Notes: generated by a model from the sequence alone, not told the origin. 64,000 nucleotides of DNA from Vibrio penaeicida (GCF_019977755.1 NZ_AP025144.1:1178001-1242000); one strand, 5' to 3'. Counted from the stretch's first letter, positions 37,448 to 51,194 are shown. Made by a program: numbers and translations.

Positions 37448-38572
37448 TTAGTTGAACATAGCGATAGCTTGCTTCGCTTCAACGTATTCTAAGTCGAAGC
37501 TTTCAGCTACTTCTTTGCAGGTTACTTTTCCGTGAATTACATTTAGTCCTTCAAGTAGCCCTTCGTCTGCAAGGAGTGCTTTCTCGTATCCATTGTTTGC
37601 GAGCTTAATAATGTAAGGTAATGTTGCATTATTTAGCGCAAAAGTAGACGTTCGTGCTACGGCTCCTGGCATATTTGCTACACAGTAGTGTACAACTTCG
37701 TCAACGATGTAAGTTGGTTCAGCATGTGTTGTAGCCTTTGATGTTTCAAAACAACCGCCTTGATCGATTGCGACATCCACTACCGCTGCCCCTGGCTTCA
37801 TGCGTTTGATGTGTTCTTTCGTGATAAGCTTTGGTGCTGCCGCACCAGGTATTAGTACTGCACCAATCACTAGGTCTGCTTCAAGTACATGTTTTTCAAG
37901 CGCATCTTCAGTCGAATAAACGACTTTCGCACGGCCTTGGAACTCTTCGTCTAGCGCACGTAGAGTGTCAATGCTACGGTCTAAAATGGTGACGTCTGCA
38001 CGTAAACCCACCGCCATACGAGCTGCATTTGAACCTACTACGCCACCGCCAACAACCACAACTTTTGCTGGTTCAACACCTGGAACACCACCTAAAAGTA
38101 GGCCCCGACCACCGTGTGATTTCTCAAGAGTTTGAGCGCCAGCCTGAATCGACATACGACCTGCAACTTCAGACATTGGTGCTAAAAGTGGCAGACGACC
38201 CATATTATCTGTTACAGTCTCATATGCTATGCAGACAGCTTTGCTCTTGATAAGCTCTTCAGTTTGTGGAAAATCTGGTGCTAGGTGTAAATATGTGAAC
38301 AATATTTGCCCCTCACGCAGCATAGCGCGCTCGACGGTTTGAGGTTCTTTAACCTTAACAATCATGTCTGCTTTCGCGAAAACGTCAGCAGCAGTAGGAA
38401 GAATGGATGCACCTACGGCAATATAGTCTTGATCGGAAAAACCGATACCACTACCGGCATTAGTTTCGACAATGACTTGGTGACCGTGAGAGACAAGTTC
38501 TCTCACACTGGATGGAATCATACCCACTCTGTATTCGTGGTTTTTGATTTCCTTCGGTACGCCAATAATCAT
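37448..38572 (-). CDS. ald: Alanine dehydrogenase
   Basis: Reversible NAD-dependent deamination of L-alanine to pyruvate and ammonia. 374 residues: [17 protein letters not shown] with the substrate Arg, KVKEPQ with the catalytic Lys, LHLAPD, the NAD motif [17 protein letters not shown] and DVAIDQGG. Divergent from lrp, which regulates alanine metabolism in several bacteria; both promoters lie within 155 bases. Confidence 0.95.
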   Translation of the reverse strand: MIIGVPKEIKNHEYRVGMIPSSVRELVSHGHQVIVETNAGSGIGFSDQDYIAVGASILPTAADVFAKADMIVKVKEPQTVERAMLREGQILFTYLHLAPDFPQTEELIKSKAVCIAYETVTDNMGRLPLLAPMSEVAGRMSIQAGAQTLEKSHGGRGLLLGGVPGVEPAKVVVVGGGVVGSNAARMAVGLRADVTILDRSIDTLRALDEEFQGRAKVVYSTEDALEKHVLEADLVIGAVLIPGAAAPKLITKEHIKRMKPGAAVVDVAIDQGGCFETSKATTHAEPTYIVDEVVHYCVANMPGAVARTSTFALNNATLPYIIKLANNGYEKALLADEGLLEGLNVIHGKVTCKEVAESFDLEYVEAKQAIAMFN

Positions 38573-38727
38573 CCTGACTCCTCAATATTTTTGGTTGTAT
38601 TATCTATGTGTAGGGTAATTCCGTCGAATTAATATCTAGTATAGAGTTGTATTTGAAAAATTTGATACTGAATATTAAAAAGTTGTAGTATATTTTTTTG
38701 CAAGGAAGTAATAAGGTGGGATAAAAA

Positions 38728-39222
38728 ATGGTGGATAACTATAAGAAGCCGTCCAAGGAATTAGATCGTATTGATAGAAACATTCTTAACGAACTTCAGA
38801 AAGATGGTCGTATTTCGAATGTAGAGTTATCTAAAAGAGTGGGATTATCTCCAACGCCATGTTTAGAACGTGTGCGTCGATTGGAGAGACAAGGATACAT
38901 TACTGGATACACAGCTTTGCTGAATCCTCAGTATCTAGATGCGTCGCTATTGGTATTTGTTGAGATTACGTTAAATCGAGGCGCACCAGATGTGTTCGAA
39001 CAATTTAATCATGCAGTACAAAAGCTGGATGACATTCAAGAATGTCATTTAGTGTCTGGCGATTTTGACTATCTTCTGAAAACCCGTGTATCAGATATGA
39101 GTGCCTACCGTAAGCTGTTGGGTGACACGCTTCTGCGTTTACCTGGCGTTAACGATACCCGCACATATGTGGTTATGGAAGAAGTTAAACAGACCAACCA
39201 GTTGGTTATTAAAACTCGATAA
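38728..39222 (+). CDS. lrp: Leucine-responsive regulatory protein Lrp
   Basis: Global regulator of amino-acid metabolism. 164 residues, the same length as E. coli Lrp; HTH at about 15-60 (LDRIDRNILNELQKDGRIS, KRVGLSPTPCLERVRRLE) and the RAM ligand domain (ECHLVSGDFDYLLKTRV). Upstream of ftsK as in E. coli. Confidence 0.96.
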   Translation: MVDNYKKPSKELDRIDRNILNELQKDGRISNVELSKRVGLSPTPCLERVRRLERQGYITGYTALLNPQYLDASLLVFVEITLNRGAPDVFEQFNHAVQKLDDIQECHLVSGDFDYLLKTRVSDMSAYRKLLGDTLLRLPGVNDTRTYVVMEEVKQTNQLVIKTR

Positions 39223-39397
39223 GTACAAGACGTAATTTCTGTTGTGTAGTGGCGAATTCGATTGAGATCTGGATTCAACTTCAGGAATTACGTTAGTTAA
39301 TTGTCCTTATTTTGTTCGGGAAACTACCTGTTTATTGGGTTTGCAAACCGAACAGAGATTGGGTTTTATTGCTTGATGTGGTTAAATCATCTAACAA

Positions 39398-39430
39398 ACC
39401 GAGCGGCTATTGCCGCTCGGTGCGTTTTTG
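39398..39430 (+). terminator. Intrinsic terminator between lrp and ftsK
   Basis: ACCGAGCGGC and GCCGCTCGGT with a short loop, followed by GCGTTTTTG. Confidence 0.85.
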
Positions 39431-39455
39431 AAATCAATAAGCATAAAGTTGGTAT

Positions 39456-42338
39456 ATGTTCAGAGAGAACAAAGAAAAGGTTGAAACCATTATAAAGTCC
39501 CAAGAAGAGACTTCATCTCCTCGATTAAATGGGCTACAACGACTTCGCGATTGCTGCTTCATATTAGGTTGTCTTACAGCGATTCTAATCTCTATTGCTT
39601 TACTTTCCTTTGATCCCGCTGATCCTTCATGGTCGCAAACTGCATGGGGAGGCGAAGTGAAAAACCTAGGTGGGCAATTTGGCGCTTGGGTAGCAGACAG
39701 TCTTTTCTTTGTTTTTGGCTCTATAGCTTATCCTCTACCTATTGCTATCTCCGTGATGACTTGGGTGTTCTTTCGAAAAAGGGCAGAAGATGAACCCATC
39801 GATTTTATGTTGTGGGGAACACGCCTCTTAGGGCTAACCGTCGTCATAATTACGAGTTGTGGCCTTGCCGATATCAATTTTGATGACATCTGGTACTTCT
39901 CATCAGGTGGTGTCATTGGTGACGTGATCACTAATCTGGCGTTACCCGCATTTAACTTGCTGGGCACAACACTTGTTCTGCTGTTTTTATGGGGAGCAGG
40001 CTTCACCCTTCTTACGGGCATTTCTTGGTTATCTATTGTTGAATGGTTAGGCAATTCGTTTATTTCATTCTGCGCATGGGTCATAAATTTGGTTCGCGGT
40101 TCTAAAGAAGAACACATTAAACCTACATTGCAGGATCCAGAGCTTAAAGATCCTGACCAGCAAGAATCCATATCGCCTTCGTTGGATATGGAAAGCCCAT
40201 ACCAAGCGCCTGCTGACGACATTGAACCGAATTTCTCTCAGTTGGATGATGACGATGGTCATGTTGAGTCAAGATTCAACATTCACCTCCCTCAAGCGGT
40301 ACACAGAGATGATTCTGATCATCTTCCCATCAGCGAGCAAGTGACTGAATCGAATGAATTCGACAGTGGCGTGCTTGAGCAAAATGAAGAACGGGCACTT
40401 TCACCTAATGCAACCATCGAAGAGCTGACCTATCAAGCAGAGCAAGCGAACGATTATGCTGAAGGAGCAGATGCTGTCGCGGTGAGTGATATTCAGCCGA
40501 GTGAAAACTCGCAGGAAGCTGAAGATGTACAGCAAGACATGCATGACTCTATTAATTTCGATGATGTGTATATAGAAGAGAGCACGCCAACAATTTCTGA
40601 ATTTGAAACTGAACCTACCCTTAATGAAGAGGAAAGAGCTTCTGAGGTAGAAGTAGACGCTTCATCTGATTTTAATGAGGAAGTCATTGAACCTGCTTCA
40701 GACTCTTTAGCAGAGGTTGAAGAAGTTGTGGAAGGCGATGCAGATGTTGCTGCATTCCAGTCATTGGTGGCGGACGCGCAGCAAAATGTTGCCGCGAGTC
40801 AAAATCCGTTCCTTGTGCAAAAGGACCAAACATTACCCAAGCCCACTTCTCCTATGCCAACTCTTGAGTTGTTGTATCATCCGGAGAAGCGAGAGAATCA
40901 TATAGATAGAACAGCTCTAGAAGATATTGCTCGTTTGGTTGAATCAAAATTAGCTGATTACAAGATTACCGCGAAAGTGGTTGATATCTTCCCCGGTCCG
41001 GTTATTACTCGTTTCGAGTTAGATTTGGCACCAGGGGTAAAAGTAAGCCGTATATCTGGTCTGTCTATGGACTTAGCGCGCTCTTTATCTGCTATGGCAG
41101 TACGTGTGGTTGAAGTCATTCCGGGCAAACCTTATGTTGGATTGGAATTACCCAATATGAGCCGTCAGACGGTGTTCTTGTCCGATGTGATCAACAGTCC
41201 TCAATTTGAAAATGCCACCTCACCAACCACGGTGGTACTTGGTCAAGATATTGCTGGTGAGGCTGTTGTTGCGGACTTGGCGAAAATGCCACATGTCCTT
41301 GTCGCTGGTACGACGGGTTCAGGTAAGTCAGTCGGCGTGAATGTCATGATCTTAAGCATGCTCTATAAGTCGAAGCCGGAAGACGTTCGATTTATTATGA
41401 TCGACCCGAAAATGTTGGAGCTTTCGATTTACGAGGGCATTCCACACCTGCTTTCGGAAGTGGTAACCGACATGAAAGATGCGTCGAACGCGCTGCGTTG
41501 GTGTGTTGGTGAAATGGAACGTCGATACAAGCTCATGTCTGCTCTGGGTGTTAGAAACATCAAAGGATTCAATGAAAAATTAAAAATGGCGGCGGACGCT
41601 GGGCACCCAATCCATGACCCACTGTGGCAAGCGGGTGATAGTATGGACGAATTGCCACCTCTATTAGAAAAACTGCCGTACATTGTTGTCATTGTCGATG
41701 AATTTGCCGATCTCATGATGGTCGTCGGTAAAAAAGTGGAAGAGTTGATAGCCCGACTGGCGCAAAAAGCACGAGCTGCTGGTGTGCATTTGATTTTAGC
41801 AACGCAGCGTCCATCGGTTGATGTGATCACCGGTTTAATCAAAGCGAACATACCAACACGTGTTGCCTTTACGGTATCAACGAAAACAGATTCAAGAACC
41901 ATTCTTGATCAAGGTGGTGCCGAGTCACTGCTTGGAATGGGTGACATGCTTTATCTTCCTCCGGGATCGAGCCATACGATTCGTGTTCACGGGGCATTTG
42001 CCTCGGACGATGATGTTCATGCTGTTGTTAATGATTGGAAAGCTCGTGGTAAACCTGAGTACATTGATGAAATCACTAACGGTGAACAGACAGCGGATAC
42101 GTTGTTGCCCGGCGAGGCTATGGAAGCTGACGAAGATGTTGATCCATTGTTTGACCAAGTGGTAGAGCACGTTGTGGAAAGCAGACGTGGTTCTGTTTCC
42201 GGTGTACAGCGTCGATTCAAGATCGGGTATAACCGTGCAGCCAGAATTGTGGAGCAACTCGAAGCACAAGGTATTGTTAGTGCCCCAGGCCACAATGGTA
42301 ATCGCGAGGTTCTTGCACCGCCACCAGTTAGAGACTAG
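39456..42338 (+). CDS. ftsK: Cell-division DNA translocase FtsK
   Basis: Septal protein that pumps chromosomal DNA and activates XerCD at dif. 960 residues: four membrane helices (about 25-200), an acidic linker (about 215-470) and the motor with Walker [13 protein letters not shown], Walker [14 protein letters not shown] and [12 protein letters not shown], then the winged-helix gamma domain ([21 protein letters not shown]). The linker is much shorter than in E. coli (1329 residues), which is usual for Vibrio. Confidence 0.97.
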   Translation: MFRENKEKVETIIKSQEETSSPRLNGLQRLRDCCFILGCLTAILISIALLSFDPADPSWSQTAWGGEVKNLGGQFGAWVADSLFFVFGSIAYPLPIAISVMTWVFFRKRAEDEPIDFMLWGTRLLGLTVVIITSCGLADINFDDIWYFSSGGVIGDVITNLALPAFNLLGTTLVLLFLWGAGFTLLTGISWLSIVEWLGNSFISFCAWVINLVRGSKEEHIKPTLQDPELKDPDQQESISPSLDMESPYQAPADDIEPNFSQLDDDDGHVESRFNIHLPQAVHRDDSDHLPISEQVTESNEFDSGVLEQNEERALSPNATIEELTYQAEQANDYAEGADAVAVSDIQPSENSQEAEDVQQDMHDSINFDDVYIEESTPTISEFETEPTLNEEERASEVEVDASSDFNEEVIEPASDSLAEVEEVVEGDADVAAFQSLVADAQQNVAASQNPFLVQKDQTLPKPTSPMPTLELLYHPEKRENHIDRTALEDIARLVESKLADYKITAKVVDIFPGPVITRFELDLAPGVKVSRISGLSMDLARSLSAMAVRVVEVIPGKPYVGLELPNMSRQTVFLSDVINSPQFENATSPTTVVLGQDIAGEAVVADLAKMPHVLVAGTTGSGKSVGVNVMILSMLYKSKPEDVRFIMIDPKMLELSIYEGIPHLLSEVVTDMKDASNALRWCVGEMERRYKLMSALGVRNIKGFNEKLKMAADAGHPIHDPLWQAGDSMDELPPLLEKLPYIVVIVDEFADLMMVVGKKVEELIARLAQKARAAGVHLILATQRPSVDVITGLIKANIPTRVAFTVSTKTDSRTILDQGGAESLLGMGDMLYLPPGSSHTIRVHGAFASDDDVHAVVNDWKARGKPEYIDEITNGEQTADTLLPGEAMEADEDVDPLFDQVVEHVVESRRGSVSGVQRRFKIGYNRAARIVEQLEAQGIVSAPGHNGNREVLAPPPVRD

Positions 42339-42415
42339 GTCAACAGCTTTCAATGAAACAGAGACAAAAAAACGTTGTCCAATTCGTTATCGGTATTAGT
42401 TTAAAGAGATTTTAA

Positions 42416-43021
42416 ATGAAAAAATGGCTTATTCTGTTCACGTTTAGTGTATCGGCCACCACAGTGGCATCACCTAAATCTGAATTAAGTGAACGATTGA
42501 GTAAAACAGACGGGTTCAGCGCGGCGTTTTCGCAAACAGTGACAGCGCCTGATGGCGAAGTGATTCAGCAAGCAAATGGCACTGCGGATATCGCACGTCC
42601 AAGCATGTTTCGTTGGTCGACAATAGAACCAGATGAAACAGAGCTTGTTTCTGATGGTGATGTGGTTTGGTATTACGAACCTTTTTTGGAGCAGGTGAGC
42701 ATTTATAACCAAGAGCAAGCCACGGGACAAACACCCTTTGTACTGCTCACACGAAATAGACAAAGTGACTGGGATAATTACCGAGTTGCTCAAAAAGATA
42801 ACCGGTTCACCCTTGAGCCTGTTTCAGAAAATTCCACACAAGGGCAATTCATCATTGATGTGACCGTCAAAGGTAAAATAGAAGGTTTTTCTGTTGTCGA
42901 GCAAGACGGCCAAACAAGCCAATTTACCTTTAATTCGATCAGTATGAAGACGCCAGCAAAAGAACGATTTACTTTCACACCACCAAAAGGTGTTGAAGTC
43001 TATGATGAGCGTGGCAACTAA
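42416..43021 (+). CDS. lolA: Outer-membrane lipoprotein carrier LolA
   Basis: Periplasmic chaperone that takes lipoproteins from LolCDE to LolB. 201 residues with a signal peptide ([19 protein letters not shown]), then the LolA barrel: [36 protein letters not shown] and [13 protein letters not shown]. Its stop overlaps the rarA start by one base (TAATG). Confidence 0.95.
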   Translation: MKKWLILFTFSVSATTVASPKSELSERLSKTDGFSAAFSQTVTAPDGEVIQQANGTADIARPSMFRWSTIEPDETELVSDGDVVWYYEPFLEQVSIYNQEQATGQTPFVLLTRNRQSDWDNYRVAQKDNRFTLEPVSENSTQGQFIIDVTVKGKIEGFSVVEQDGQTSQFTFNSISMKTPAKERFTFTPPKGVEVYDERGN

Positions 43022-44367
43022 TGAGTAACTATTCGCTCGACTTTTCTGGTGACGAGGACTTTCGTCCTTTAGCCGCACGCATGCGCCCAGAAACCGTCGA
43101 GCAATATATTGGTCAGCAACATATTCTGGGCGAAGGTAAGCCTCTTCGTCGTGCTTTAGAAGCTGGGCATTTGCATTCCATGATCCTATGGGGACCGCCG
43201 GGCACTGGGAAAACGACATTGGCTGAAGTCGCGGCAAATTATGCTAATGCGGAAGTTGAGCGCGTTTCTGCGGTGACCTCCGGTGTCAAAGATATCCGTA
43301 TTGCCATTGAAAAAGCACGTGATAACAAAGTCGCAGGTAGGAAAACCATCTTGTTCGTGGACGAGGTACACCGCTTCAATAAAAGTCAGCAAGATGCTTT
43401 TTTACCCCATATTGAAGATGGCACCGTAACTTTCATTGGCGCGACAACCGAAAATCCTTCCTTTGAGCTGAACAATGCACTTCTTTCAAGAGCGCGAGTT
43501 TATAAGCTATCGTCGTTAAAAGAAGAGGATATTCTCGATGTTCTCAACCAAGCACTGTCTGATGAAGACAGAGGGTTAGGTAAAGAATCAGCAGAATTTG
43601 AAGAGGGTGTGTTAGACCGTTTATCTGAATTGGTTAACGGTGATGCCCGAATGTCGCTTAATTATCTCGAATTGTTGTTCGATATGGCAACAGAGAAAGA
43701 TGACAAGAAGCAAATCACATTAGCGTTACTTGCAGAAGTCGCAGGGGAAAAGGTCGCCCGTTTCGATAACAAAGGCGATATTTGGTACGATTTAATCTCC
43801 GCACTCCATAAATCCATTCGAGGTTCTGACCCGGATGCTGCGTTGTATTGGGCTGCAAGGATGATCAGTGCTGGTTGCGATCCACTGTATGTTGCGCGTC
43901 GGTTGCTTGCTATTGCATCTGAAGATATTGGTAATGCCGATCCTAGGGCGATGCAGGTTGCGCTATCTGCTTGGGATTGTTTCGCTAGAGTTGGTCCCGC
44001 AGAAGGTGAGCGAGCCATTGCTCAAGCGGTGGTGTATTTAGCCTGTGCACCCAAAAGTAACGCAGTATATAACGCTTGGAAACAAGCATTGAGAGATGCA
44101 CAAAATCACCCAGAATACGAAGTTCCCCCTCACCTACGCAATGCGCCGACCAGTCTAATGAAAGATCTCGGTTACGGAGAGGAGTACCGTTATGCTCATA
44201 ATGAGCCAGGTGCTTATGCTGCAGGTGAGCAATATTTCCCCCCTGAAATGGCAGAGACTCGTTACTATTTTCCGACAAATCGCGGCTTAGAGACCAAAAT
44301 CGGCGAAAAGTTAGATTATCTCTCCTCTTTGGACGCAAAAAGCCCACAAAAGCGCTATGAAAAGTAG
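43021..44367 (+). CDS. rarA: Replication-associated recombination protein RarA (MgsA)
   Basis: AAA+ ATPase acting at stalled replication forks. 448 residues with [16 protein letters not shown] (Walker A), [20 protein letters not shown] (Walker B), [14 protein letters not shown] and a C-terminal tetramerisation part. Follows lolA and precedes serS as in many gammaproteobacteria. Its last codons lie inside the terminator stem. Confidence 0.95.
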   Translation: MSNYSLDFSGDEDFRPLAARMRPETVEQYIGQQHILGEGKPLRRALEAGHLHSMILWGPPGTGKTTLAEVAANYANAEVERVSAVTSGVKDIRIAIEKARDNKVAGRKTILFVDEVHRFNKSQQDAFLPHIEDGTVTFIGATTENPSFELNNALLSRARVYKLSSLKEEDILDVLNQALSDEDRGLGKESAEFEEGVLDRLSELVNGDARMSLNYLELLFDMATEKDDKKQITLALLAEVAGEKVARFDNKGDIWYDLISALHKSIRGSDPDAALYWAARMISAGCDPLYVARRLLAIASEDIGNADPRAMQVALSAWDCFARVGPAEGERAIAQAVVYLACAPKSNAVYNAWKQALRDAQNHPEYEVPPHLRNAPTSLMKDLGYGEEYRYAHNEPGAYAAGEQYFPPEMAETRYYFPTNRGLETKIGEKLDYLSSLDAKSPQKRYEK

Positions 44368-44375
44368 CGCTTTTT
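44348..44375 (+). terminator. Terminator overlapping the rarA stop
   Basis: AAAAGCGCTA (44348-44357) pairs with TAGCGCTTTT (44365-44374). Confidence 0.88.
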
Positions 44376-44407
44376 GGATATCTTTAGCGAGATAATTTTC
44401 TCAGTAG

Positions 44408-45766
<1,359 letters not shown>

Positions 45767-45816
45767 TTCCTACACTCATCAATTGATTAGCTGGTCAACA
45801 CCTGAGTATGAAATTG

Positions 45817-45846
45817 AAAAAGCTGACTTCGTGTCAGCTTTTTTTG
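45817..45846 (+). terminator. Intrinsic terminator of serS
   Basis: AAAAAGCTGAC and GTCAGCTTTTT with a T run. Confidence 0.93.
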
Positions 45847-45894
45847 TACTTGCTACTTAGATTCGCACTTATTATTTAAATTCGAGATTTCAAA

Positions 45895-47172
45895 TCATTT
45901 GAAGCAGCTATCTAGATCGAGCGCGCTTGAAATGGCGCCTATCAGTTTTTCTATATGCTCTGGTTTACTAATGTACGGAGGCATTAGGTAGATTCTGTTC
46001 ATGAAAGGGCGGATCCAAACACCGTGATCAACAAAATGTTTCTGAATCGACTCCATATCAACATTTTCGTGAGTTTCAACGACGCCTATGGCTCCCACCC
46101 ACCGGACATTTTTGACTCGTGCATGATGCTCTAAATCTGGTAGTTTTTCGGAAAACTGAGCTTCAATCGTCGAAACTTGTTGTGACCAGCTTCCGTCTTC
46201 TAGCAGCCCTAAGCTGGCATCGGCGACAGCGCAAGCGAGTGGGTTCGCCATAAAGGTTGGACCATGCATAAAGCAACCCGCTTCACCACCGCACACTGTA
46301 TCTGCGACGTGTTTAGAGGTTAGCGTTGCAGATAACGTCATATATCCACCCGTTATGGCCTTGCCTACGCATAGAATATCGGGGAGAACATTTGCGTGCT
46401 CACAGGCAAACATCTTCCCAGTTCGCCCAAACCCCGTCGCGATTTCATCTAGAATCAAGAGCACATCATATTTGTCGCAAAGATTACGTACCTCTGATAG
46501 AAACTGCGGGTGATAAATATTCATTCCTCCCGCGCCTTGTACTATTGGCTCGAGGATCACTGCCGCAATATCTTTGTGATGAGTTTTTAATTGCAGTTCA
46601 AAGTCACTGATATTTGTGGCGTCCCAAGGTTCAGAAAAGCCTGTCTTCGGACTGTCGGCGAACAAGTGTTCTGGCAAGAAACCTTTATACAAGCTGTGCA
46701 TGGAATTATCTGGATCGGTGACAGACATAGCAGCAAATGTGTCGCCATGGTAACCATTTCTGAGGGTGAGGAACTTAGGGCGATTTTGACCTTTGGCGTG
46801 CCAATATTGCAGTGCCATTTTTAGGCTAACTTCTACAGCGACTGATCCTGAATCCGCTAGAAACACATGTTCCATATTACTGGGCGCTAGATTCAATAGC
46901 TTTTTACAAAGGTTAATCGCTGGATCATGCGTAATGCCACCGAACATCACATGAGACATCTTGTCAATTTGAGATTTTGCAGCGTCATTTAATACTGGAT
47001 GATTGTACCCATGAATCGTCGACCACCAAGACGACATACCATCTATTAGCTTATTCCCACCCTCTAATTCGAGGTGTACACCGCACGCTCCTACTATGGG
47101 GTAGCAGGTCAGAGGTGTCAGAGTTGATGTGTAGGGATGCCAGATGTGCTCTCGGTCGAAGGCTAAATCCAT
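45895..47172 (-). CDS. bioA: Adenosylmethionine-8-amino-7-oxononanoate aminotransferase
   Basis: PLP enzyme making 7,8-diaminopelargonate in biotin synthesis, using SAM as amino donor. 425 residues: start HIWHPYTS, GMSSWWSTIHGYNHP, EPIVQGAGGM, LILDEIATGFGRTG and the PLP Lys in CVGKAITGGY. Divergent from bioBFCD across a shared operator. Confidence 0.96.
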   Translation of the reverse strand: MDLAFDREHIWHPYTSTLTPLTCYPIVGACGVHLELEGGNKLIDGMSSWWSTIHGYNHPVLNDAAKSQIDKMSHVMFGGITHDPAINLCKKLLNLAPSNMEHVFLADSGSVAVEVSLKMALQYWHAKGQNRPKFLTLRNGYHGDTFAAMSVTDPDNSMHSLYKGFLPEHLFADSPKTGFSEPWDATNISDFELQLKTHHKDIAAVILEPIVQGAGGMNIYHPQFLSEVRNLCDKYDVLLILDEIATGFGRTGKMFACEHANVLPDILCVGKAITGGYMTLSATLTSKHVADTVCGGEAGCFMHGPTFMANPLACAVADASLGLLEDGSWSQQVSTIEAQFSEKLPDLEHHARVKNVRWVGAIGVVETHENVDMESIQKHFVDHGVWIRPFMNRIYLMPPYISKPEHIEKLIGAISSALDLDSCFK

Positions 47173-47211
47173 AGCAAATACTCTCCGCTTTAGTGGTTAT
47201 TTTTTAATCAA

Positions 47212-47266
47212 TTGTAAACCCTGCATGGGTTTGGAATGTTGACAGTCTATCGGTTGTCAGTACACT
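47212..47266. promoter_or_regulatory. BirA-type operator overlapping the bioB promoter
   Basis: TTGTAAACC (47212-47220), spacer of 16, then TGTTGACAG (47237-47245), a six-of-nine match to the GGTTTACAA half of the known bio operator. The right half overlaps a good promoter, TTGACA (47239-47244) with 16 bases to TACACT (47261-47266), for bioB. Biotin-dependent repression by BirA is inferred. Confidence 0.75.
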
Positions 47267-47309
47267 AGCCAAGTAGCAATTAACAATAATCAAAATTAAG
47301 GATACGCAC

Positions 47310-48362
47310 GTGGAAGTTCGTCATAACTGGACTCATGCCGAAGTCAGAGCCTTTATGGATAAACCTTTTATGGACCTACTGTTTGACGCACAGATCGTTC
47401 ATAGGCATTACCAACAGCACAATCATGTCCAAGTAAGCACATTACTTTCCATTAAAACGGGTGCGTGTCCTGAAGACTGTAAATACTGCCCTCAGAGTGC
47501 TCGATACACGACGGACGTTGAAAAAGAGCGCTTGATGGAAGTAGAGCGTGTATTGGATGCGGCTAAAAAAGCAAAAAACGCGGGCTCCACTCGCTTCTGT
47601 ATGGGAGCTGCATGGAAGAACCCGAAATCTCGCGATATGCCGCATCTGACTGAAATGATTAAAGGCGTGAAAGGCATGGGGCTAGAAACCTGCATGACGC
47701 TGGGTATGTTGACCCCCGATCAGGCCGACGAATTGGCTACCGCGGGGCTGGATTACTACAATCACAACCTCGATACCTCTCCGGAATTTTACGGCAGTAT
47801 TATTACCACTCGTACGTACCAAGACCGCTTAGATACTCTTTCACACGTCCGCGATGCAGGTATGAAAATCTGCTCTGGCGGTATCATCGGCATGGGAGAA
47901 AGCGTCAACGATCGAGCAGGTCTTCTCGTTGAATTAGCGAACTTACCCGTCCACCCTGAAAGTGTGCCAATTAATATGCTAGTTAAAGTGAAAGGAACAC
48001 CGTTAGAAAGTGTGGACGATGTTGACCCGTTTGACTTCATTCGCTTGATTGCGATTGCTCGTATTATGATGCCAATGTCTGCTGTTCGTTTATCTGCTGG
48101 TCGTGAGAATATGAATGAACAAATGCAAACACTTTGCTTTATGGCTGGTGCGAATTCTGTTTTTTACGGTTGTAAGCTTCTTACGACACCAAACCCTTCT
48201 GAAGACAAAGATATGCTGCTGTTCAAAAAGTTGGGTATTAATAGCCAAGCCGTTAGTCAAAAGCCGGATGAAATCGAAGAGAATGAATTATTAGACAGGG
48301 TTGTTGAGCGCGTTGCTGCACGTCCTGCTAAAGACGATTTATTCTATGATGCAAGCGTTTAG
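47310..48362 (+). CDS. bioB: Biotin synthase
   Basis: Radical SAM enzyme inserting sulfur into dethiobiotin. 350 residues with [11 protein letters not shown] (CxxxCxxC), [23 protein letters not shown] and [13 protein letters not shown] start with AAGGA upstream; the [13 protein letters not shown] start is typical for Vibrio. It overlaps bioF by 14 nt. Confidence 0.97.
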   Translation: MEVRHNWTHAEVRAFMDKPFMDLLFDAQIVHRHYQQHNHVQVSTLLSIKTGACPEDCKYCPQSARYTTDVEKERLMEVERVLDAAKKAKNAGSTRFCMGAAWKNPKSRDMPHLTEMIKGVKGMGLETCMTLGMLTPDQADELATAGLDYYNHNLDTSPEFYGSIITTRTYQDRLDTLSHVRDAGMKICSGGIIGMGESVNDRAGLLVELANLPVHPESVPINMLVKVKGTPLESVDDVDPFDFIRLIAIARIMMPMSAVRLSAGRENMNEQMQTLCFMAGANSVFYGCKLLTTPNPSEDKDMLLFKKLGINSQAVSQKPDEIEENELLDRVVERVAARPAKDDLFYDASV

Positions 48363-49503
48363 ACAAAGAATCCAGCACCAACTGAAGCATAGAGAGGACA
48401 ACGGTTTAACTCGTCGCCTCTCGGCTTTATCGGGTGGTAACAGTGCTCATTTCAAGCTTGGCGACCAAGCTTATGTCAATTTTTCCAGTAACGACTATCT
48501 GGGCTTAGCCACAGATAAATCAATGGTTAAAGCGTGGCAAGATGGTTTGGAAAAATACGGTGCGGGTAGCGCGGCGTCACCTCTTGTGACTGGATTCTCT
48601 CTTGCACATCGTTGTTTGGAAGAATCATTGTGTCGTTGGCTGAATTTTGACAGAGCTATATTGTTCAGCTCCGGATTCAGTGCCAACCAAGCCGTTTTGT
48701 ATTCTTTGCTTGAGAAAGGTGATTGGCTGTTTCAAGACAAGCTGAATCACGCTTCGTTAATAGAGGCGGGGATGCACAGCCCCGCGATGATGAAGCGTTT
48801 CAAACACAATGATGCCGATAACCTCAAAGGCTTACTCGCCAATAAAGAGAATGCGCTTATCGTGACGGAAGGCGTATTCAGTATGGATGGTGATAAATCA
48901 CCACTTACTCTCCTTAGTCAGATTGCCACCGCTTCAAATAACCTATTTATGGTGGATGATGCACACGGCATTGGAGTTTTGGGTACTGAAGGGCAAGGTA
49001 GCTGTAATGCTGCTGGGGTTCACCCCGATATTTTGGTGGTGACTTTCGGAAAAGGGGCAGGGTTATCTGGCGCAGCTGTTTTGTGTGATCACGAATTAGG
49101 CGATTATCTAACCCAGTTTGCACGGCATCATGTTTACTCTACAGCAATGCCGCCTTCTCAAGCGCACGCATTAACTCATTCTATAGATATGATGCGAGAG
49201 CAGCAGTGGCGCAGAGACAAATTAACTGAATTGTCCGGTATATATGATGAAGTGCTTTCTGAGGTTCCTGGGTTCATTCACACGGAAACACCGATAAAAC
49301 CTTTTATTTGTGGTGATTCTGATTCGGCTCTTGAATGCGCAAGTTCTCTAAGAGAGCAAGGTTATTGGTTAACCGCAATTCGTCCACCCACTGTACCTAA
49401 TGGACAAGCAAGGCTTCGAATTACGTTAACAGCGAATCACAGTAAGAAAGATGTGATAGAAATGGCAAGCAAAGTTAAACAGGTAGTAGCGAGTCGTACA
49501 TGA
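48349..49503 (+). CDS. bioF: 8-amino-7-oxononanoate synthase
   Basis: Joins pimeloyl-ACP and alanine. 384 residues of the alpha-oxoamine synthase family: [34 protein letters not shown] and the PLP Lys in [12 protein letters not shown]. Two adjacent ATGs (48346, 48349) lie within bioB; the second fits the family start MxAFRQR. No clear ribosome site, so coupled to bioB translation. Confidence 0.93.
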   Translation: MQAFRQRIQHQLKHREDNGLTRRLSALSGGNSAHFKLGDQAYVNFSSNDYLGLATDKSMVKAWQDGLEKYGAGSAASPLVTGFSLAHRCLEESLCRWLNFDRAILFSSGFSANQAVLYSLLEKGDWLFQDKLNHASLIEAGMHSPAMMKRFKHNDADNLKGLLANKENALIVTEGVFSMDGDKSPLTLLSQIATASNNLFMVDDAHGIGVLGTEGQGSCNAAGVHPDILVVTFGKGAGLSGAAVLCDHELGDYLTQFARHHVYSTAMPPSQAHALTHSIDMMREQQWRRDKLTELSGIYDEVLSEVPGFIHTETPIKPFICGDSDSALECASSLREQGYWLTAIRPPTVPNGQARLRITLTANHSKKDVIEMASKVKQVVASRT

Positions 49504-50306
49504 TAGAGCAAGCAGTATTCATCTCTCATTCTCAAGCCGACAAAAAGGCGATTTCCGAATCGTTTAGTCGTGCTGCCAGTACATACGACCAACATGCTGA
49601 GTTTCAGCGTCAGGTTGGTCAACATATTTTAGAAAGAATGCCCTCAGACCTTACTGGAAAAAAGGTTCTCGACTTAGGTTGCGGGACTGGGTATTTTGCA
49701 AAACTTCTCGCATTGCGAGGAGCTAAAGTTATTGCTGCAGATCTGTCTGACGCTATGCTACGAGCGACCGCATCACGTTGTGAACAACTGGATGTAAAGT
49801 GTGAACTTGTGGATGCCGATGCTCTTCCGTTTTCAGACGCCAGCTTTGATTTCGTATTTTCAAGCTTAGCACTTCAATGGTGCGAGGACTTGTCTTTACC
49901 ACTTCGAGAAATCCGTCGTGTATTAAACCGCGGTGGGCGAGCATACTTTTCTACCTTGCTAGATGGCTCTTTACTTGAGTTGAAGAACGCTTGGTCTAAA
50001 GTTGATGCATATCAACATGTCAATGAATTTCTGACGAGTAAACAGGTAAAACTTGCGTTAGCGCAAGCAGGGTGCAGTACTCATAAAATAGACTCATTTC
50101 CTATCACTTTGAGGTACCGCTCCGCTCTGGAGCTGATGAAAGACCTAAAGGGGATAGGCGCGAGCCATGTAGACGGTCGTGCTGTAGGGCTAGTCACTAA
50201 GTCCAAGCTTATTCGTGTGGATAAAGCTTACCGACAATTACATGCCCCTCAAGGTTTAATACCTGCAACTTATCAAGTTTGTTTAGGAGAAATTTCAGCA
50301 TGCTGA
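49500..50306 (+). CDS. bioC: Malonyl-[ACP] O-methyltransferase BioC
   Basis: Methylates malonyl-ACP to prime pimelate synthesis. 268 residues: [23 protein letters not shown] motif [13 protein letters not shown] and LQWCEDLS. Overlaps bioF by 4 nt (ATGA) and bioD by 7 nt. Confidence 0.95.
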   Translation: MIEQAVFISHSQADKKAISESFSRAASTYDQHAEFQRQVGQHILERMPSDLTGKKVLDLGCGTGYFAKLLALRGAKVIAADLSDAMLRATASRCEQLDVKCELVDADALPFSDASFDFVFSSLALQWCEDLSLPLREIRRVLNRGGRAYFSTLLDGSLLELKNAWSKVDAYQHVNEFLTSKQVKLALAQAGCSTHKIDSFPITLRYRSALELMKDLKGIGASHVDGRAVGLVTKSKLIRVDKAYRQLHAPQGLIPATYQVCLGEISAC

Positions 50307-50980
50307 ATGCATTTTTTATCGCCGGTACGGATACCGAAGTGGGGAAGACTGTTGCTTCTAAAGCCATTCTTCAAGCGTTAAATGAGAAAGGACTATCGAC
50401 TATTGGATACAAGCCTATCGCTTCTGGTTGTGAAATTACCGAGCATGGGAAAAGAAACTCAGACGCATTACACCTCCAGGAAGCGAGTAGCGTAAGCGTT
50501 GATTATGATGACGTGAATCCTTTCGCAATGTATATACCAGCGTCACCACACATTGCGGCTAAACACGATAACATGGAGATTGACTATCGTGTGCTGAGCC
50601 AGAAACTACACCAGCACAAAGAAAACGCTGAGGTTGTTCTGGTAGAGGGGGCGGGCGGCTGGCGCGTACCGGTATCGGATTCTGATTGTTTGTCTACTTG
50701 GGTGCAGCAAGAAAAGTTACCCGTTGTTTTGGTTGTTGGTATTAAGCTCGGTTGTTTGAGCCATGCCATGCTTACTGCCGCAGTGATAAAACATGATGGT
50801 TTAGAGTTGGTGGGCTGGGTCGCCAATCGTATTAATCCAGGAACTGAGCATTATGCTGAAATCATTAAGATGCTAGAAGATAAGCTACCAGCCCCAAAGC
50901 TTGGAGAAATTCCTTATGTTCCCGGACCTAAGCGAAGAAATATAGGCAAATACATTAACGTATCACCCTTAATTGAATGA
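50300..50980 (+). CDS. bioD: Dethiobiotin synthetase
   Basis: ATP-dependent carboxylation of diaminopelargonate. 226 residues with [15 protein letters not shown] (P-loop), YKPIASGCE and [14 protein letters not shown] 50300 has GGAG upstream. Confidence 0.95.
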   Translation: MLNAFFIAGTDTEVGKTVASKAILQALNEKGLSTIGYKPIASGCEITEHGKRNSDALHLQEASSVSVDYDDVNPFAMYIPASPHIAAKHDNMEIDYRVLSQKLHQHKENAEVVLVEGAGGWRVPVSDSDCLSTWVQQEKLPVVLVVGIKLGCLSHAMLTAAVIKHDGLELVGWVANRINPGTEHYAEIIKMLEDKLPAPKLGEIPYVPGPKRRNIGKYINVSPLIE

Positions 50981-50983
50981 AAA

Positions 50984-51013
50984 AAACGGCTGCGAATTTC
51001 GCAGCCGTTTCTT
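50984..51013 (+). terminator. Intrinsic terminator of bioBFCD
   Basis: AAACGGCTGCGAA and TTCGCAGCCGTTT, nearly without loop, followed by CTTT. Confidence 0.9.
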
Positions 51014-51026
51014 TAATAATACATTA

Positions 51027-51194
51027 CTACTTTTCAGCAGATAGACCCATCAATGCTTGCTGAGTATCAGTGATCTGCCGTTGAAGCTGAGTATCAGATT
51101 TTAAACCTAATTGCTCTCTCGCTTCATCTTCAGTCAAGCCTAAGTGGCAGCAAAGCATATCAATAGCCATCTGAAAATTTCCGTTGTCATTCAT
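51027..51194 (-). CDS. 55-residue hypothetical protein
   Basis: MNDNGNFQMAIDMLCCHLG, then LTEDEAREQLGLKSD and TQQALMGLSAEK. GGAGA lies eight bases before the ATG. Helical, with a conspicuous CCH. Cytosolic, no motif known to me. It sits between convergent bioD and divergent htpX; the same order occurs in other Vibrio as far as I recall. Confidence 0.8.
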   Translation of the reverse strand: MNDNGNFQMAIDMLCCHLGLTEDEAREQLGLKSDTQLQRQITDTQQALMGLSAEK

